From Pythium myriotylum (Eukaryota > Oomycota > Peronosporomycetes > Pythiales > Pythiaceae), in NCBI GenBank assembly GCA_023091665.1, contig JALJCQ010000004.1:2914001-2978000 (forward strand): a DNA stretch of 64,000 bases, written 5' to 3'. Positions 27,591-38,203 of the stretch are shown here, piece by piece. The notes beneath the pieces were generated by a model. It had not been told where the DNA came from and did no database searches. It saw nothing but the letters and a program-made list of their open reading frames with translations. Both the position numbers and the translations under genes were made by a program. Every line of letters begins with the position of its first letter. Position 1 is the first letter of the stretch.

Positions 27591-27779
27591 TTATTGTTCT
27601 GTTGAGACACTATTTAGTATTTTTTTAGCTCTGTATTTTTCTTTTCTAGCTTCGCTTCTCGCTTGGTCATATATTTTCTGCTTCTCTAAAATACGTTCTC
27701 TATTCTTTTCATAGTATCGCTTATTTGCCGCAATCATGGATTCTTTGTTATTTTGATACCATTCTTGTGTATAAACCAT
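27591..27779 (-). CDS. Small highly charged PLV protein, 62 aa
   Basis: Almost entirely a charged helix: EWYQNNKESMIAANKRYYE, then KNRERILEKQKIYDQARSEA. Such YYEKNRERI-type small proteins are common in large DNA viruses and phages and often contact nucleic acid. Frame, size and AT content fit the element. No firm family. Confidence 0.55.
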   Translation of the reverse strand: MVYTQEWYQNNKESMIAANKRYYEKNRERILEKQKIYDQARSEARKEKYRAKKILNSVSTEQ

Positions 27780-27861
27780 CTTGTTATTTAGTTGTCTTGC
27801 TATATATTATTACTAAATGTTTTCTTACGATAACTCAAAAAAATATTTAATTGCAAATCCA

Positions 27862-28179
27862 TCACTCTACATTGATACTTAATTCTGACCATAACCAATA
27901 CCAACCTCTAATTGTTTTAGGTGGTGGCATTGTTTTCATCCATGCCTTATGCTTTGGCCATGTACAATGCTTAGCATAATTCCAAGTCTTCATTTTTTTA
28001 CCACACGGACACATTATCTTGTCAGATAATTCAGATACTATAATTGCTTTCATCATTTCCTCAGCTAACACTGGATCATCAACTGATTCATAAAATTTAC
28101 TTAGTGGATGTAATGAACAACGATGTTTTGTCTTGGATCGAGTACAAACTTCACCATTTCGCATGATATAATTGCACAT
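27862..28179 (-). CDS. Small zinc-motif protein next to the right terminal repeat
   Basis: 105 residues. The N-terminal CNYIMRNGEVC...RCSLH gives C-x9-C-x8-C-x2-H, the same motif as in the protein at 22,727. A second Cys/His cluster follows (IMCPCGKKMKTWNYAKHCTWPKH). The C-terminus is Trp-rich (IRGWYWLWSEL). Probably two zinc fingers. It is the outermost gene of the element on this side, with its start about 40 bp from the terminal repeat. Function unknown. Confidence 0.6.
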   Translation of the reverse strand: MCNYIMRNGEVCTRSKTKHRCSLHPLSKFYESVDDPVLAEEMMKAIIVSELSDKIMCPCGKKMKTWNYAKHCTWPKHKAWMKTMPPPKTIRGWYWLWSELSINVE

Positions 28180-28219
28180 TGCTTCAAACTACTTAGTATC
28201 TCTTATTATATTCTATAAG

Positions 28220-28481
28220 AAGATAATTCACGATTGAATGGTTTGCAAACTAAGTCAATTTCTGAATTTTCTTACAGGGGGTACCCTTGTCTTTTTTTGA
28301 AAATCTGACGATACTCTCAGAGCGTCTGATAGGTTCGATTGAAGGCTCTGGGTGGTTTGTGTGCTTTAGTGTTTTCTACCCATCGATACCATAGGATGGG
28401 GCTTGTCGAAATTCGATTTTTCTGTTTCTAATAGTGTAGGGATGGGGTCAATGGAGAGTGGTTAGGTTTTTGGTGCAAATG
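28220..28481 (-). repeat. PLV terminal inverted repeat, right (262 bp)
   Basis: Reverse complement of 9,590-9,852, identical except A7 instead of A8 in one homopolymer. It ends GGTGCAAATG at 28,481, where LINE coding sequence resumes. Confidence 0.95.
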
Positions 28482-29564
28482 TCGCTTTATCATCATATAG
28501 TTGCGTCGCTGTCGATATGCTCGCCGCTGTTGTTGCCGACACTCTCGGATTGCCTGCAGACAAGCCCTTCGGATTTCAATCTTGCATTCGTCCCACAGGA
28601 TGGCAGCCTCGACCGCCCCGGCTGCCTTACTCTTCTCAGTGAAACGAAGCAGGATATCGATGCAGATATTGTTGACGGCTTCCTGGCATCCGAAGGGGAT
28701 GGGGTACCGGAGGCCTTGCTGTCTGCGGCGTCCTCTGTTGCGTCGCTTTCCGTAGCTGCAAACATAACTCATGGAAACTCCGTTGTGATCGCTTGGTGCG
28801 ACTGGTGGATCGGTGTTGACGTCGAGCACATGAGCAGTATATAGGACACTGACGTACCATCGATCTAATCGACTGGTGGCCATGGTGCCGTTTCTCCGTT
28901 TGTATCCGTATGTGTGGTGCTGTATCTGGAAGTCCGTTTTGTCCGCCTCAGTACCTATCTGATCTATGTCAAATTGGAGGACATCCCGCAAACCCCAGTG
29001 AGTCAGTAAACTGTGTAATGCCGGAGAGTCGTGGATGTCTGTGACGTGACTCGATCGGTCGAATTCGGAGAAAAGCGTGCAATTGAAGTCTCCACCAAGG
29101 AGTACCGGGCCATTAGGTTTGGGACAGCTAAGCAAGCGCGTAAAAAACTGCTCTCGTTCTTTTTTCCTGCCACTCGGCGCATATACGTTGATGATGGTAT
29201 GCCACTTGCCGTGGATGAGTGCTTGTGCAGCCATGAATCTGGCCGACCAGTGCTCTTCCCACAGCGGCTGTACATCAGAAATTGGCCCCCCCGGCCGGCA
29301 GAGAATGTCAACCCCGCGTGCATTAGTGTCGGTCACCGCCCATAGAGAAAACCCCGAGTCCGTGCGTCCCCATCCTTTCGCATATTCCTGCTGTAGGCGA
29401 TCGACGGCTTTCTTGTCTGTCGGAACTTCTTGAAGGAGAATAACGTCAGGTTGTCGGCCGTTTGTGCGTGCTCGGAAGCCGCTGAACCAGTCTTCCGCTT
29501 GTGTCATTCCTCGTACATTTTGTGTCACACAGTGAAGTGGCGCCGAGAGCCATTGCGATCTCAT
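28482..29564 (-). CDS. LINE ORF2, apurinic-type endonuclease part
   Basis: 361 codons from the ATG (MRSQWLSAPLH). The endonuclease/exonuclease/phosphatase domain has VTQNVRGM, ILLQEVPTD (catalytic Glu), INVYAPSG, LLGGDFNCTL (Asp, Asn), ATSRLDRWYVS and the terminal APSDHNGVSM (Asp-His). The frame runs to the PLV junction (NYMMIKR) and would continue at 9,575 with RKRLRNALRRA, giving an uninterrupted ORF2. The endonuclease nicks target DNA for target-primed reverse transcription. Confidence 0.9.
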
Positions 29565-29706
29565 GGGGCCGCGTCGCTTCTGGCCGATCTTTCGTTGCTT
29601 AGTTTCTCCTGTCGCCGCCTGCTCTGCGACCGTCGCCTCCTGCAAGGCAACGGCCGGTGGCCCCGTCGCTGTATGTGCGACAGAGCCGGGCACCCGTGAG
29701 GTGCCC

Positions 29707-30393
29707 TTAGTTCCGACTTGCCGCCGCTCCGCCTCGAATCTCTCCGAAGCGGAACAGCGCTCCACTGACGAGGTCTGTTGACCAGTCTTGGAATATCGTG
29801 TGCGCCATCTCCCATCGTTTGGCGGCCACCCCTTGACCTGCGCTGACCACTGCAAGGGTATTGAAGCTAGCAGCCATCCACATGAGGAGCGCGTCGCATT
29901 GATGTGGCAGTTCCCGCGCGGCAAAGTCAGTTGGAAGACACTCTGGCACGAGCAACACGTGGGCCACGAGTCTGCACCAATCGGCGTCTATTAATCCTGG
30001 CTGCGTGCGTGGGGGAATCCTAATTCGGTGCTTGGCCGCAACAGCAGCGAGACGCCTCCAACGTGTCGGTTCATGCGTGATGGGCCATCTCGCCTCAAGC
30101 GTTGGAGCCGCGTTCGCACCAGCCGCCCATTCCTTGCAGAAGTTCGCCGTGTCGGGTGGAAGTAGCTGCCCGATTCGATGTAAGAGCTGAATATGGCCGA
30201 GAACGATGGCTACCTTGCCTATGTGCACCCGCGTCGAGTCAGCTGTCCCGTACAGGAGCACCTCGGGGAAAGGTAGTGCATTGATAAAGCTTTTAACTGC
30301 ACCTGGTCGGTCTTTCAACGCGTCGATTGCCGCGTCCGGGTCGGTGATAGATCGGAGCGCGTGGTGGACCGGTGGGTTCGCTTTAGCTTGTCG
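29707..30393 (-). CDS. LINE ORF1 fragment (5'-truncated)
   Basis: 229 codons open to the element's 5' end without a start codon. The protein is helical with INALPFPEVLLYGTADSTR and a Trp/Arg/His-rich C-terminal region. It overlaps no other supported frame and ends 143 bp before the ORF2 ATG. The usual role of ORF1 proteins is RNA binding. I do not see a clear RRM or zinc-knuckle motif in what remains. Confidence 0.65.
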   Translation of the reverse strand, partial: RQAKANPPVHHALRSITDPDAAIDALKDRPGAVKSFINALPFPEVLLYGTADSTRVHIGKVAIVLGHIQLLHRIGQLLPPDTANFCKEWAAGANAAPTLEARWPITHEPTRWRRLAAVAAKHRIRIPPRTQPGLIDADWCRLVAHVLLVPECLPTDFAARELPHQCDALLMWMAASFNTLAVVSAGQGVAAKRWEMAHTIFQDWSTDLVSGALFRFGEIRGGAAASRN

Positions 30394-30394
30394 A

Positions 30395-30408
30395 GAACTT
30401 AACTAAGC
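30395..30408 (+). repeat. LINE target-site duplication, right copy
   Basis: Exact copy of GAACTTAACTAAGC at 5,621-5,634. Confidence 0.85.
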
Positions 30409-30960
30409 GATACACGGGATACAGTTCAGTGAGCTGCTCATCCACCCACTCTGCACCCGACACCCAGTTGGGACAAGTCCCGAGAGTCCTCCGGAGCTCC
30501 TTGACGAAACACTCAACAAGCAGGAATCTGACCGCGAGCTCTTCCCCGGCTACAGTACGACTGAGCCAGTCCATGTTGTCCTGGGGGAGTCCATTGACAG
30601 ACGTGTGTGTCTCAGAGGCCGGTCGCCCATCCCATCATGGACCCCAACTCAGTTTTGCTGTCAATGTGTCGGACGTGTCCCATTGACGAATCCATGGGTG
30701 GAAGGCTGGGTGCTGGATGCTCTTGGGACCAAAGTTTTAAGAGAGCGAATGAAATTTCGTCGATACCCACATGGGGCGATTGTTTGGAGACGGCGACAGA
30801 GACCAATACACTTCAACATCCCACTGCGACATCTCAGCGGCGTCCTCCTTCTCCTCTAGCGTGACCGACCATCGTCTAGGCCGGCTGCGTGCCTTTCCCT
30901 TTCGCGCCGAAGGCAAGCTACTAACGCTACGCGAAACGAGACCTGGTCTCCCGACCAACT
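30409..30960. other. Intergenic DNA, formerly adjacent to 5,620
   Basis: No gene I can support firmly. A minus-strand frame starts at ATG 30,574 (MDWLSRTVAGEELAVRF) and runs into the LINE. Across the pre-insertion site it would have ended after about four more codons, so it gives little evidence of a real gene. Words such as GTGTCCCATTGAC occur around 30,594-30,690. Confidence 0.4.
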
Positions 30961-30995
30961 CACTCCACGATCTGCCTCTCGCAGCTCAAGCACCA
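30961..30995 (+). promoter_or_regulatory. Initiator and shared leader, family member 4
   Basis: CTCACTCC (30,961-30,968) matches the oomycete initiator. It is followed by GATCTGCCTCTCGCAGC and TCAAGCAC, the leader shared with members 2 and 3. The ATG is 38 bp downstream in a CCACC-ATGG context. Confidence 0.65.
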
Positions 30996-31033
30996 CAACA
31001 ACTCGAAGTCACTCAAGCTAACTCCACGCCACC

Positions 31034-31528
31034 ATGGCCGCGATCGGACTCATTGTCGGCCTCGCTGTCGGCTTCCTCATCGTTGCCGGTGCCATCTACT
31101 ACTTCTACTTCATGAGAGAAAGTGAAGAGCTTCCCACGCACACCAACTACGTCCAGCAAGTTCCGGTCCAACAAGTGCCAGTACAGCAAGTACCCGTCCA
31201 GCAAGCGCCTGTCGTGTACTCGGCACCTCCACCGCAACCAGTCTACTCGGCTGCCCCGACATACGTCGCCGCACCAGGTTACGCACCTCAGCAGCAGGTC
31301 GTCTACGGCCAGGCACCTGCCCCAGGCTACGGTGCTCCCCAGGGCGCCGGCTACGGCGGTCCCCAGGGCGGCGGTGGCGGCGGTGGCATGAGCGGTGCGA
31401 GTGTCGCGATGGGTGCCGCCGCAGGTATGGCTGGTGGCCTTTTGTTGGGCGGTCTGATCTCCGAGGCTGGTCACAGCGGAGGCGGCGGCGGCTACGACGA
31501 CGACGACGGATTTGCTGGCGACTTTTAA
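31034..31528 (+). CDS. Small glycine-zipper membrane protein, FAGDF family member 4
   Basis: The longest paralogue (164 residues). It has a TM helix (IGLIVGLAVGFLIVAGAIYY), SEELPTHT, four tandem VQQVP-type repeats (residues 38-57), a Pro/Tyr/Gln linker, a run of glycines, a glycine-zipper segment (SGASVAMGAAAGMAGGLL) and an acidic tail ending DDDDGFAGDF. It is closest to members 2 and 3 and was only a few kilobases from them before the nested LINE-PLV insertion. Function unknown. Confidence 0.88.
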   Translation: MAAIGLIVGLAVGFLIVAGAIYYFYFMRESEELPTHTNYVQQVPVQQVPVQQVPVQQAPVVYSAPPPQPVYSAAPTYVAAPGYAPQQQVVYGQAPAPGYGAPQGAGYGGPQGGGGGGGMSGASVAMGAAAGMAGGLLLGGLISEAGHSGGGGGYDDDDGFAGDF

Positions 31529-31665
31529 GTGGACTTAGGGACTCAGTAGCCGAGCACTTGAAACACTCCTGTGTAACTGAAACAATAAGGAATCAATTTG
31601 ACCGTCAAGCCATCCATGTGACTCCATCCGTGCCAGCTCTCCCTCTTGGCCCGATCAAAACACTG

Positions 31666-33811
31666 TCATTTCTTTTTCTTGCCCGCTTTGCCTCCTTTCG
31701 CTCCTTTCTTTTTCTTCTTTTTGCCGCCGGCAGCCTTCTCTTTTTTCACGGGAACCAGTGCTTTGATCTGGAAGCGACTACCAGGGATCACATGCGAGTA
31801 CTCGCCACGCGCAAGCGCTCCGACCGGATCCACAACGATTGTGCGCTGGCTAGCGAGCACGCGGTCGAAGTTACGAGTCACCGTCTCAACACGAGGATGC
31901 GAGACCCCCAATCGCTCGCTGTAGATTCGCTTGGCTGTCTTGAGCAGGAGATACGCCTCCTCGATAGCCGTGCCAGCAGGGTCCTGGCTGAGACAGCATG
32001 CAAGGTTGTTCATGGTCGTCGCTGTATCAATGTGATCATCTCCACCATCGGGTGAGTGTCTTCGAAAGTCGAGAACTTGCTCGTGGCACAGCTTCGCTAG
32101 CGAAAGCTCTTCAATGTAGAAGAGAAAGCACCCAAGGCAGCTCTTGACCAGCGCTCGTCCCGGATGCAGGAGTGGGAGTCGATCAGTGCCACGAAGTGCG
32201 TCAACATACATTGCAAGTGCGCGGTGGTCGTTACGTGCACTGTCATATACACTCGCTGCCATAGTGCTGAAGTAGACGCGGGCCTCGACGTCTTCTTCGT
32301 CACTGTTCCCTCGTCTATCATGAGCGCGTTTGCCACAGAGTCAGCACCACAAAGTATTGGATCATGGGATGCAAATCGTACCTCCACTCCTTGTACAGAA
32401 ACTGACATTTGTGCAAAGCTCCCAATGCCATCTAGTCAGTAAATGGGGTCAGTTCTTGCAGATTGGATATGAAAGAGATGTCTCTTAGCGAGCTCACATG
32501 GTACTGCCCTGTATTCTGGTATGTAATCGCGTGCTCGAGTCGCTTGAGGATATTCGTTGGCAGTGGCGGCGGGGAGATCACTTCGCGAATCAATGTCATT
32601 TGTGGGGGTTCCCATGGCCTTTCATCTTTTGCAGCATCTTCTTGGCGATGGTCCACCCACGGAGGAAACAGACGGGTTCGGTCAGTCGGTGGGGACGACT
32701 TGCGTGGAGGTAACCGCGAGAACAAAACGCTCTGTGGACGCTGCTGTTTGGACGGCTGCTGCTTGGTCTCACTACGTGAAGCCCCGAGGAGGATCGCCTT
32801 GATATCTCTTAAGAGTGAGCCCACGGAGTGCACTTCTTTTGGGCTTTCAGCACGATCGACTGCGCCTCCATCGTCCAGGGACAACTCCTCGATGCCCCCC
32901 ACATCAGTATCGTAACCAGGCACAACCACTGCGGTTGCTGGTCGTAGACTATCTTTCTCGACAGAGTTTTTTTGGTCTTCTTCGTCCTTGAACATGCAAA
33001 TGTTCATTTTCTCCATCAGCAACTCAATACTGAACTCGAGTCGGCAAGATTCGATGGCTTTTCGAAGCTGAGCACCTTCCCGCTCAAGCGTTTTCACGTG
33101 AAACTGAGACGCGACCCGGCAGAGGAGCTCGATGAACTGCGGGAAATAGAGTGTTACCTCCTCGTCCTCCAAGCCAAAGGCGTGGACAACTCCTCGGGCT
33201 GTTTCTTCGATGGACTGGAACGAGAAGTACTCTTCGTACTCGAAATATCCATTGAGAAAGTCCACGAATCCCTCCAACGTCATGGGCGTCGACGTATCCC
33301 GCGCGGCCCAGGTCGCCTTAGTCTGCACGACGTTCCCAACTCCATACATCTGGAAGCTCTGGATCAGCTTGTTCATGTGCTGGATCAGTACAGCGATCAC
33401 GCTAGGCTTGGTGAGCTGCCGTCGGATCGAGTCCATGCGGCGTCTTTCTTGGTGGGTCTCCAGATCCGCGACGGCATCCAACAGTCGCGCCAGAAGCACG
33501 GCATCACTGCCACTAGGCTCGTTCATCGCGAAGGCCCGCGCGGTCTTGAGCAGCGCGTACTGGAAGTCGCGGTAGCTCAGGAACCGCTCGCTCGACGACG
33601 TCGACGTTGCGAAGGCCTCTCGCACGTCAAAGAGGCTGAAGAATCGGTGCTGCAGGAAGTAGAACGCGCCCAGAAAGGACTCACAGCCCACGCCCTGGTC
33701 GCCGCTGCGCAGCGCATTGTACAGATCACGGACGCGCGTGTCGTCCTGACCTGGAGGCGTCGCGGTGGCCGAGCGAGAGGCCGCCGCGTCGGCGGGCCGT
33801 GCGACCTCCAT
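31666..33811 (-). CDS. TPR-repeat protein with Lys-rich tail (3 exons)
   Basis: Exons 33,811-32,498, 32,431-32,382 and 32,314-31,666 join to 670 residues. Both introns are GT-AG with CTGAC-type branch sites. The N-terminal half is helical (YNALRSGDQGVGCESFLGAF, FLSYRDFQYALLKTARAF) and could be EF-hand-like, but canonical calcium loops are not clear. The C-terminal half contains TPR helices that only become continuous after splicing (HAITYQNTGQYH joined to MALGALHKCQFLYKEW, then YFSTMAASVYDSARND, ALAMYVDALR, ATTMNNLACCL). It ends in a long Lys/Gly tail (KKKKKKGAKGGKAGKKKK). Similar proteins occur among flagellar and scaffold TPR proteins. Precise role unknown. Confidence 0.8.
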
Positions 33812-34069
33812 ACTGCACGGACGGAGACCGCGGAACCGCGAGTGCGTAGAGCATTGAAAGCGCGAGATCTTCAGCCACTTCAGTTAGCGCATCAGACAAC
33901 CGAAGCGGCTTTAAATAGCGCTCGCAGTCAACGCATCACATTCCCTTATGTTGTTCGTCAGGAAGCCGTCCGATGGGTCAGTTAAGAACATGATACTAAC
34001 CGTGCAATTCAAAATTGAATTGATCCACCTCCACGACCCCAAGAACAGCGCGACTTCAACTCGCGGGAG

Positions 34070-35362
34070 ATGAAGATGGCGGTGGATGCTGTCGGCGGCG
34101 CCGCCGTGCGCGACAACGAGCAAGAGATGGAGCTCGCGGCCTGGGTGAGCGCACGCGCCGTGTCCGAAAGTACGGTGTACGCTATTTTTTACGGTGGAAA
34201 TCCTCGCTCCCGCAGAAGCAGGAGACGCGGCGGTACCTCGTCAAGCATGTCGAGACGGCGCTCGATGCGGCGCTGCACGAGCTTGAGCGCCTGGACTTTT
34301 TATGGGGACGCATCCGCCTCTCCAAGGCCGTGCAGGCGCCGACGGTCAAGGCTGAGATCCGCGTCGAGGTGCGTTCGAGTCGATGGCGAGGTGGAGAGTA
34401 ACCCACCTTGAATTGGTTTGGTGTGGGAAATAGGGCCACTTGGTCGTGTTCGCCAACATCGAGCTCAAGCTGTCGAAGACCAATAGTCGAGGGCTCATCA
34501 CCGGATCGTAAGTCGCGCTGTGTCTCGAGTGGGACCATAAAGAGAGAGAGAGAGAGGGAGGTGCTGAATTGTTACTTCTTAGGTTGCAGCAGTATAGTGT
34601 GCTGAACCAGATCCTCGAGTTCCACAGCATCATCCAGACGCAGCTCAAGCGCCTGCAGTCACTCAAGGGGTCTCTTCTGGACGAGCATGATAATCTTCAA
34701 GTGGAAAATCCACAGTGCGATGTAGAATTTTTCGTCCGCGCGGTACAGAGGACGCTGGACGACCTCATAGCCGTGTGCAGAGACCTGCGCAGTGCGGCGA
34801 ATGTGCTGCGACTACCTAGCGCGAGGCGATTTCCGTACAGCGCATACGTTGACCACGTACGAGATATTGATTTGGGCATGGTGTTGTTCCTCTGTAATCA
34901 ATGGATCACTCTGTGAATAGAGTTTCAAGCCACCGCTACCACCAGAGGTTATTGTGGACTTTTCGATTCACAGAGGCGAACTGGTAAGTGGGAGACTTCA
35001 TCGTCATAGGATTGGCTCTAAATGAGATTGTTCGATTGATTTGTGCAAGTTGATGGAAGTATTCGGACTTGCCCTGACACAAAAGACCATTCTAGATATC
35101 CCGGATGGATGTTGCACAAAGAAAGAGTTTGTCGGCTGTGTCTGGTGAGAGGATTGCAAGCGTAAAGCTTTGGGCGTTGTCCGGACTGAAAACGTTTTTT
35201 TTTGTTAGTGTGTGCCGTGGTCAAAAAGTCGAGATTATTGATTATGCCAGTGTGTCCATTCCGATCCCACAACTGGATGAGATGTTAAGCCACTTAGAAG
35301 AGCAAACTACATGGCTTCTCCTAGCCCGAGATAACGTGAAAGCTCTGTTGCAATGTCAGTGA
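34070..35362 (+). CDS. Rogdi-family protein, RAVE complex subunit-like (7 exons)
   Basis: Exons 34,070-34,174, 34,216-34,368, 34,434-34,507, 34,583-34,856, 34,921-34,983, 35,050-35,144 and 35,209-35,362 give 305 residues, close to animal Rogdi (about 290). The helical N-terminus (ETRRYLVKHVETALDAALHELERLDFLW), the KAEIRVEGHLVVFANIELKLS strand pair, LQQYSVLNQILEFHSIIQTQLKRL and FKPPLPPEVIVDFSIHRGELLMEVFGL follow the family's order. Rogdi/Rav2 works with Rav1 to assemble the vacuolar proton ATPase. An ATG at 34,076 is an equally good start. Introns are 41-75 bp. Confidence 0.75.
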
Positions 35363-35614
35363 CTGATCTCCAGGGGTAAGATTGAGTGTTGACTGCGTTG
35401 AATGTTCCAGACCTTTGGTATTTATAAGCTTGTTTGTATTTCTGATAATTCAGGGTGTCAAGTCCAACTCAAAACAATCCTGTTTGCGACGACAGACGAT
35501 TGGAGCGTATTTTGGCCTTTTATAACATAGTTCTGATGAGTGTTCCAAATCCCTTTGCTTCGAACGGTTCTTCGATCCTCGTTGATATTGCGCTCAACCT
35601 TTGCCGCTGTCGAG

Positions 35615-37442
<1,828 letters not shown>

Positions 37443-37455
37443 CAAGCGGATCGAT

Positions 37456-37980
37456 CTACTTCTTGTCGGAGTGGCCAAGACCTTTGTCCGGGTTGATGTA
37501 GTCGCGCACGATCTGCTTGAGCTCCTTGGACTCGGGGAACCTTCCAACGGCCTTACGCGACCAGAGCAACTCCTTGTCCACGCTGCCGTCGGTCGCATAC
37601 AAGTACACTTGGAAGATGCCCCCTTGGCGCGAGTTGGGCGTGAGCACCACCGACCGCAGGCGGCTCGACGCGTCCGTCTGGAACGTCGTGAGCAGCTCTT
37701 GCGCCATCCACCCCGCGCGCAGCATCCATCGGCACCCCGTGCAGTACTCGATCTCGACGATGTAGAGCGGCTCGTTGTCATCTCCGCCCTGGAGAGGCTG
37801 GATCGGCAGCGAGTGGCGCGAGGGATCGTGGGGCTTCTTCGCCACCTCCTGGTCCTTTTCCGGCGCCTTCTTCGCCGCGCCCAGCTGCGCCGCACGTCTC
37901 TTACTGTACTGCTGCAGCGCCACGGCGCTCGCGACCACTAGAGCCGCCTGCAGCACCGACGCATACCCGCCCGTCGCCAT
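37456..37980 (-). CDS. Rdx/SelW-SelT-like thioredoxin-fold protein with N-terminal anchor
   Basis: 174 residues. Residues 6-22 form a hydrophobic anchor, followed by a Lys-rich linker. The Rdx domain starts at LYIVEIEYCTGCRWMLRAGW, with a CxxC redox site (Cys-Cys, not selenocysteine). It continues GGIFQVYLYATDGSVDKELLWSRKAVGRFPE, then KELKQIVRDYINPDKGLGHSDK, all conserved in SelW/SelT/SelH and MIEN1-like proteins. The first ATG in frame is at 37,980. Likely a membrane-tethered redox protein of the ER or mitochondria; location is inferred from the anchor. Confidence 0.85.
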   Translation of the reverse strand: MATGGYASVLQAALVVASAVALQQYSKRRAAQLGAAKKAPEKDQEVAKKPHDPSRHSLPIQPLQGGDDNEPLYIVEIEYCTGCRWMLRAGWMAQELLTTFQTDASSRLRSVVLTPNSRQGGIFQVYLYATDGSVDKELLWSRKAVGRFPESKELKQIVRDYINPDKGLGHSDKK

Positions 37981-38203
37981 CTTGGGGAATTTTCGAAGCA
38001 CTGAGCTGCTCCCGCCGATGATGGATGGAGCTGCTGCTAAGTTCGCTTTAGGTTCGTGTTAAATCCGCCTGCGGGTCACTTCAACGTGGCGTTAAATCAA
38101 TACGGGGCCTCTATATATTTTTCTGTTGTAATACATCGACTGCTTTTCCCCCAAAGGCAGCTCCTGCATGAGATGATTCCTAACACACTGATGAGGGCGC
38201 CGC

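Larger units (their letters stand above)
9590..28481. mobile_element. Polinton-like virus / Maverick-type integrated element
   Basis: An 18.9-kb AT-rich island bounded by long terminal inverted repeats. It carries the diagnostic PLV/Polinton set: double-jelly-roll capsid, penton-like protein, packaging ATPase, adenovirus-type protease, retroviral-type integrase with chromodomain, and protein-primed DNA polymerase B. It also has an S74 fibre, several small genes, and a host-like Crinkler gene as cargo. It sits inside LINE ORF2. The layout is two small plus genes, the minus Crinkler, minus protease region, plus capsid, minus fibre, a plus block of virion genes, then a minus block of integrase, polymerase and small genes. 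Lesions in protease and polymerase suggest this copy cannot move alone. Confidence 0.93.
28482..30394 (-). mobile_element. LINE, 5' part
   Basis: Contains the end of ORF1 and the endonuclease half of ORF2. It stops abruptly at the target-site duplication with ORF1 still open and no ATG in frame, so the element is 5'-truncated, as is common for LINE copies. Confidence 0.85.

Noticed and set aside
9590..28481. Virophage or bacterial contamination as explanation for the AT-rich island
   Set aside because: Both ends join LINE sequence precisely, with TIRs. The capsid is of PLV type, and the island carries an oomycete Crinkler gene, so it is an integrated element of this genome.
30383..30574. 63-codon minus-strand ORF cut by the LINE
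   Set aside because: Across the restored site it would end only about four codons later. No homology, splice signals or composition bias supports a gene.
32972..33985. 337-codon plus-strand frame opposite the TPR gene
   Set aside because: Antisense shadow. The minus strand splices into a coherent TPR protein.
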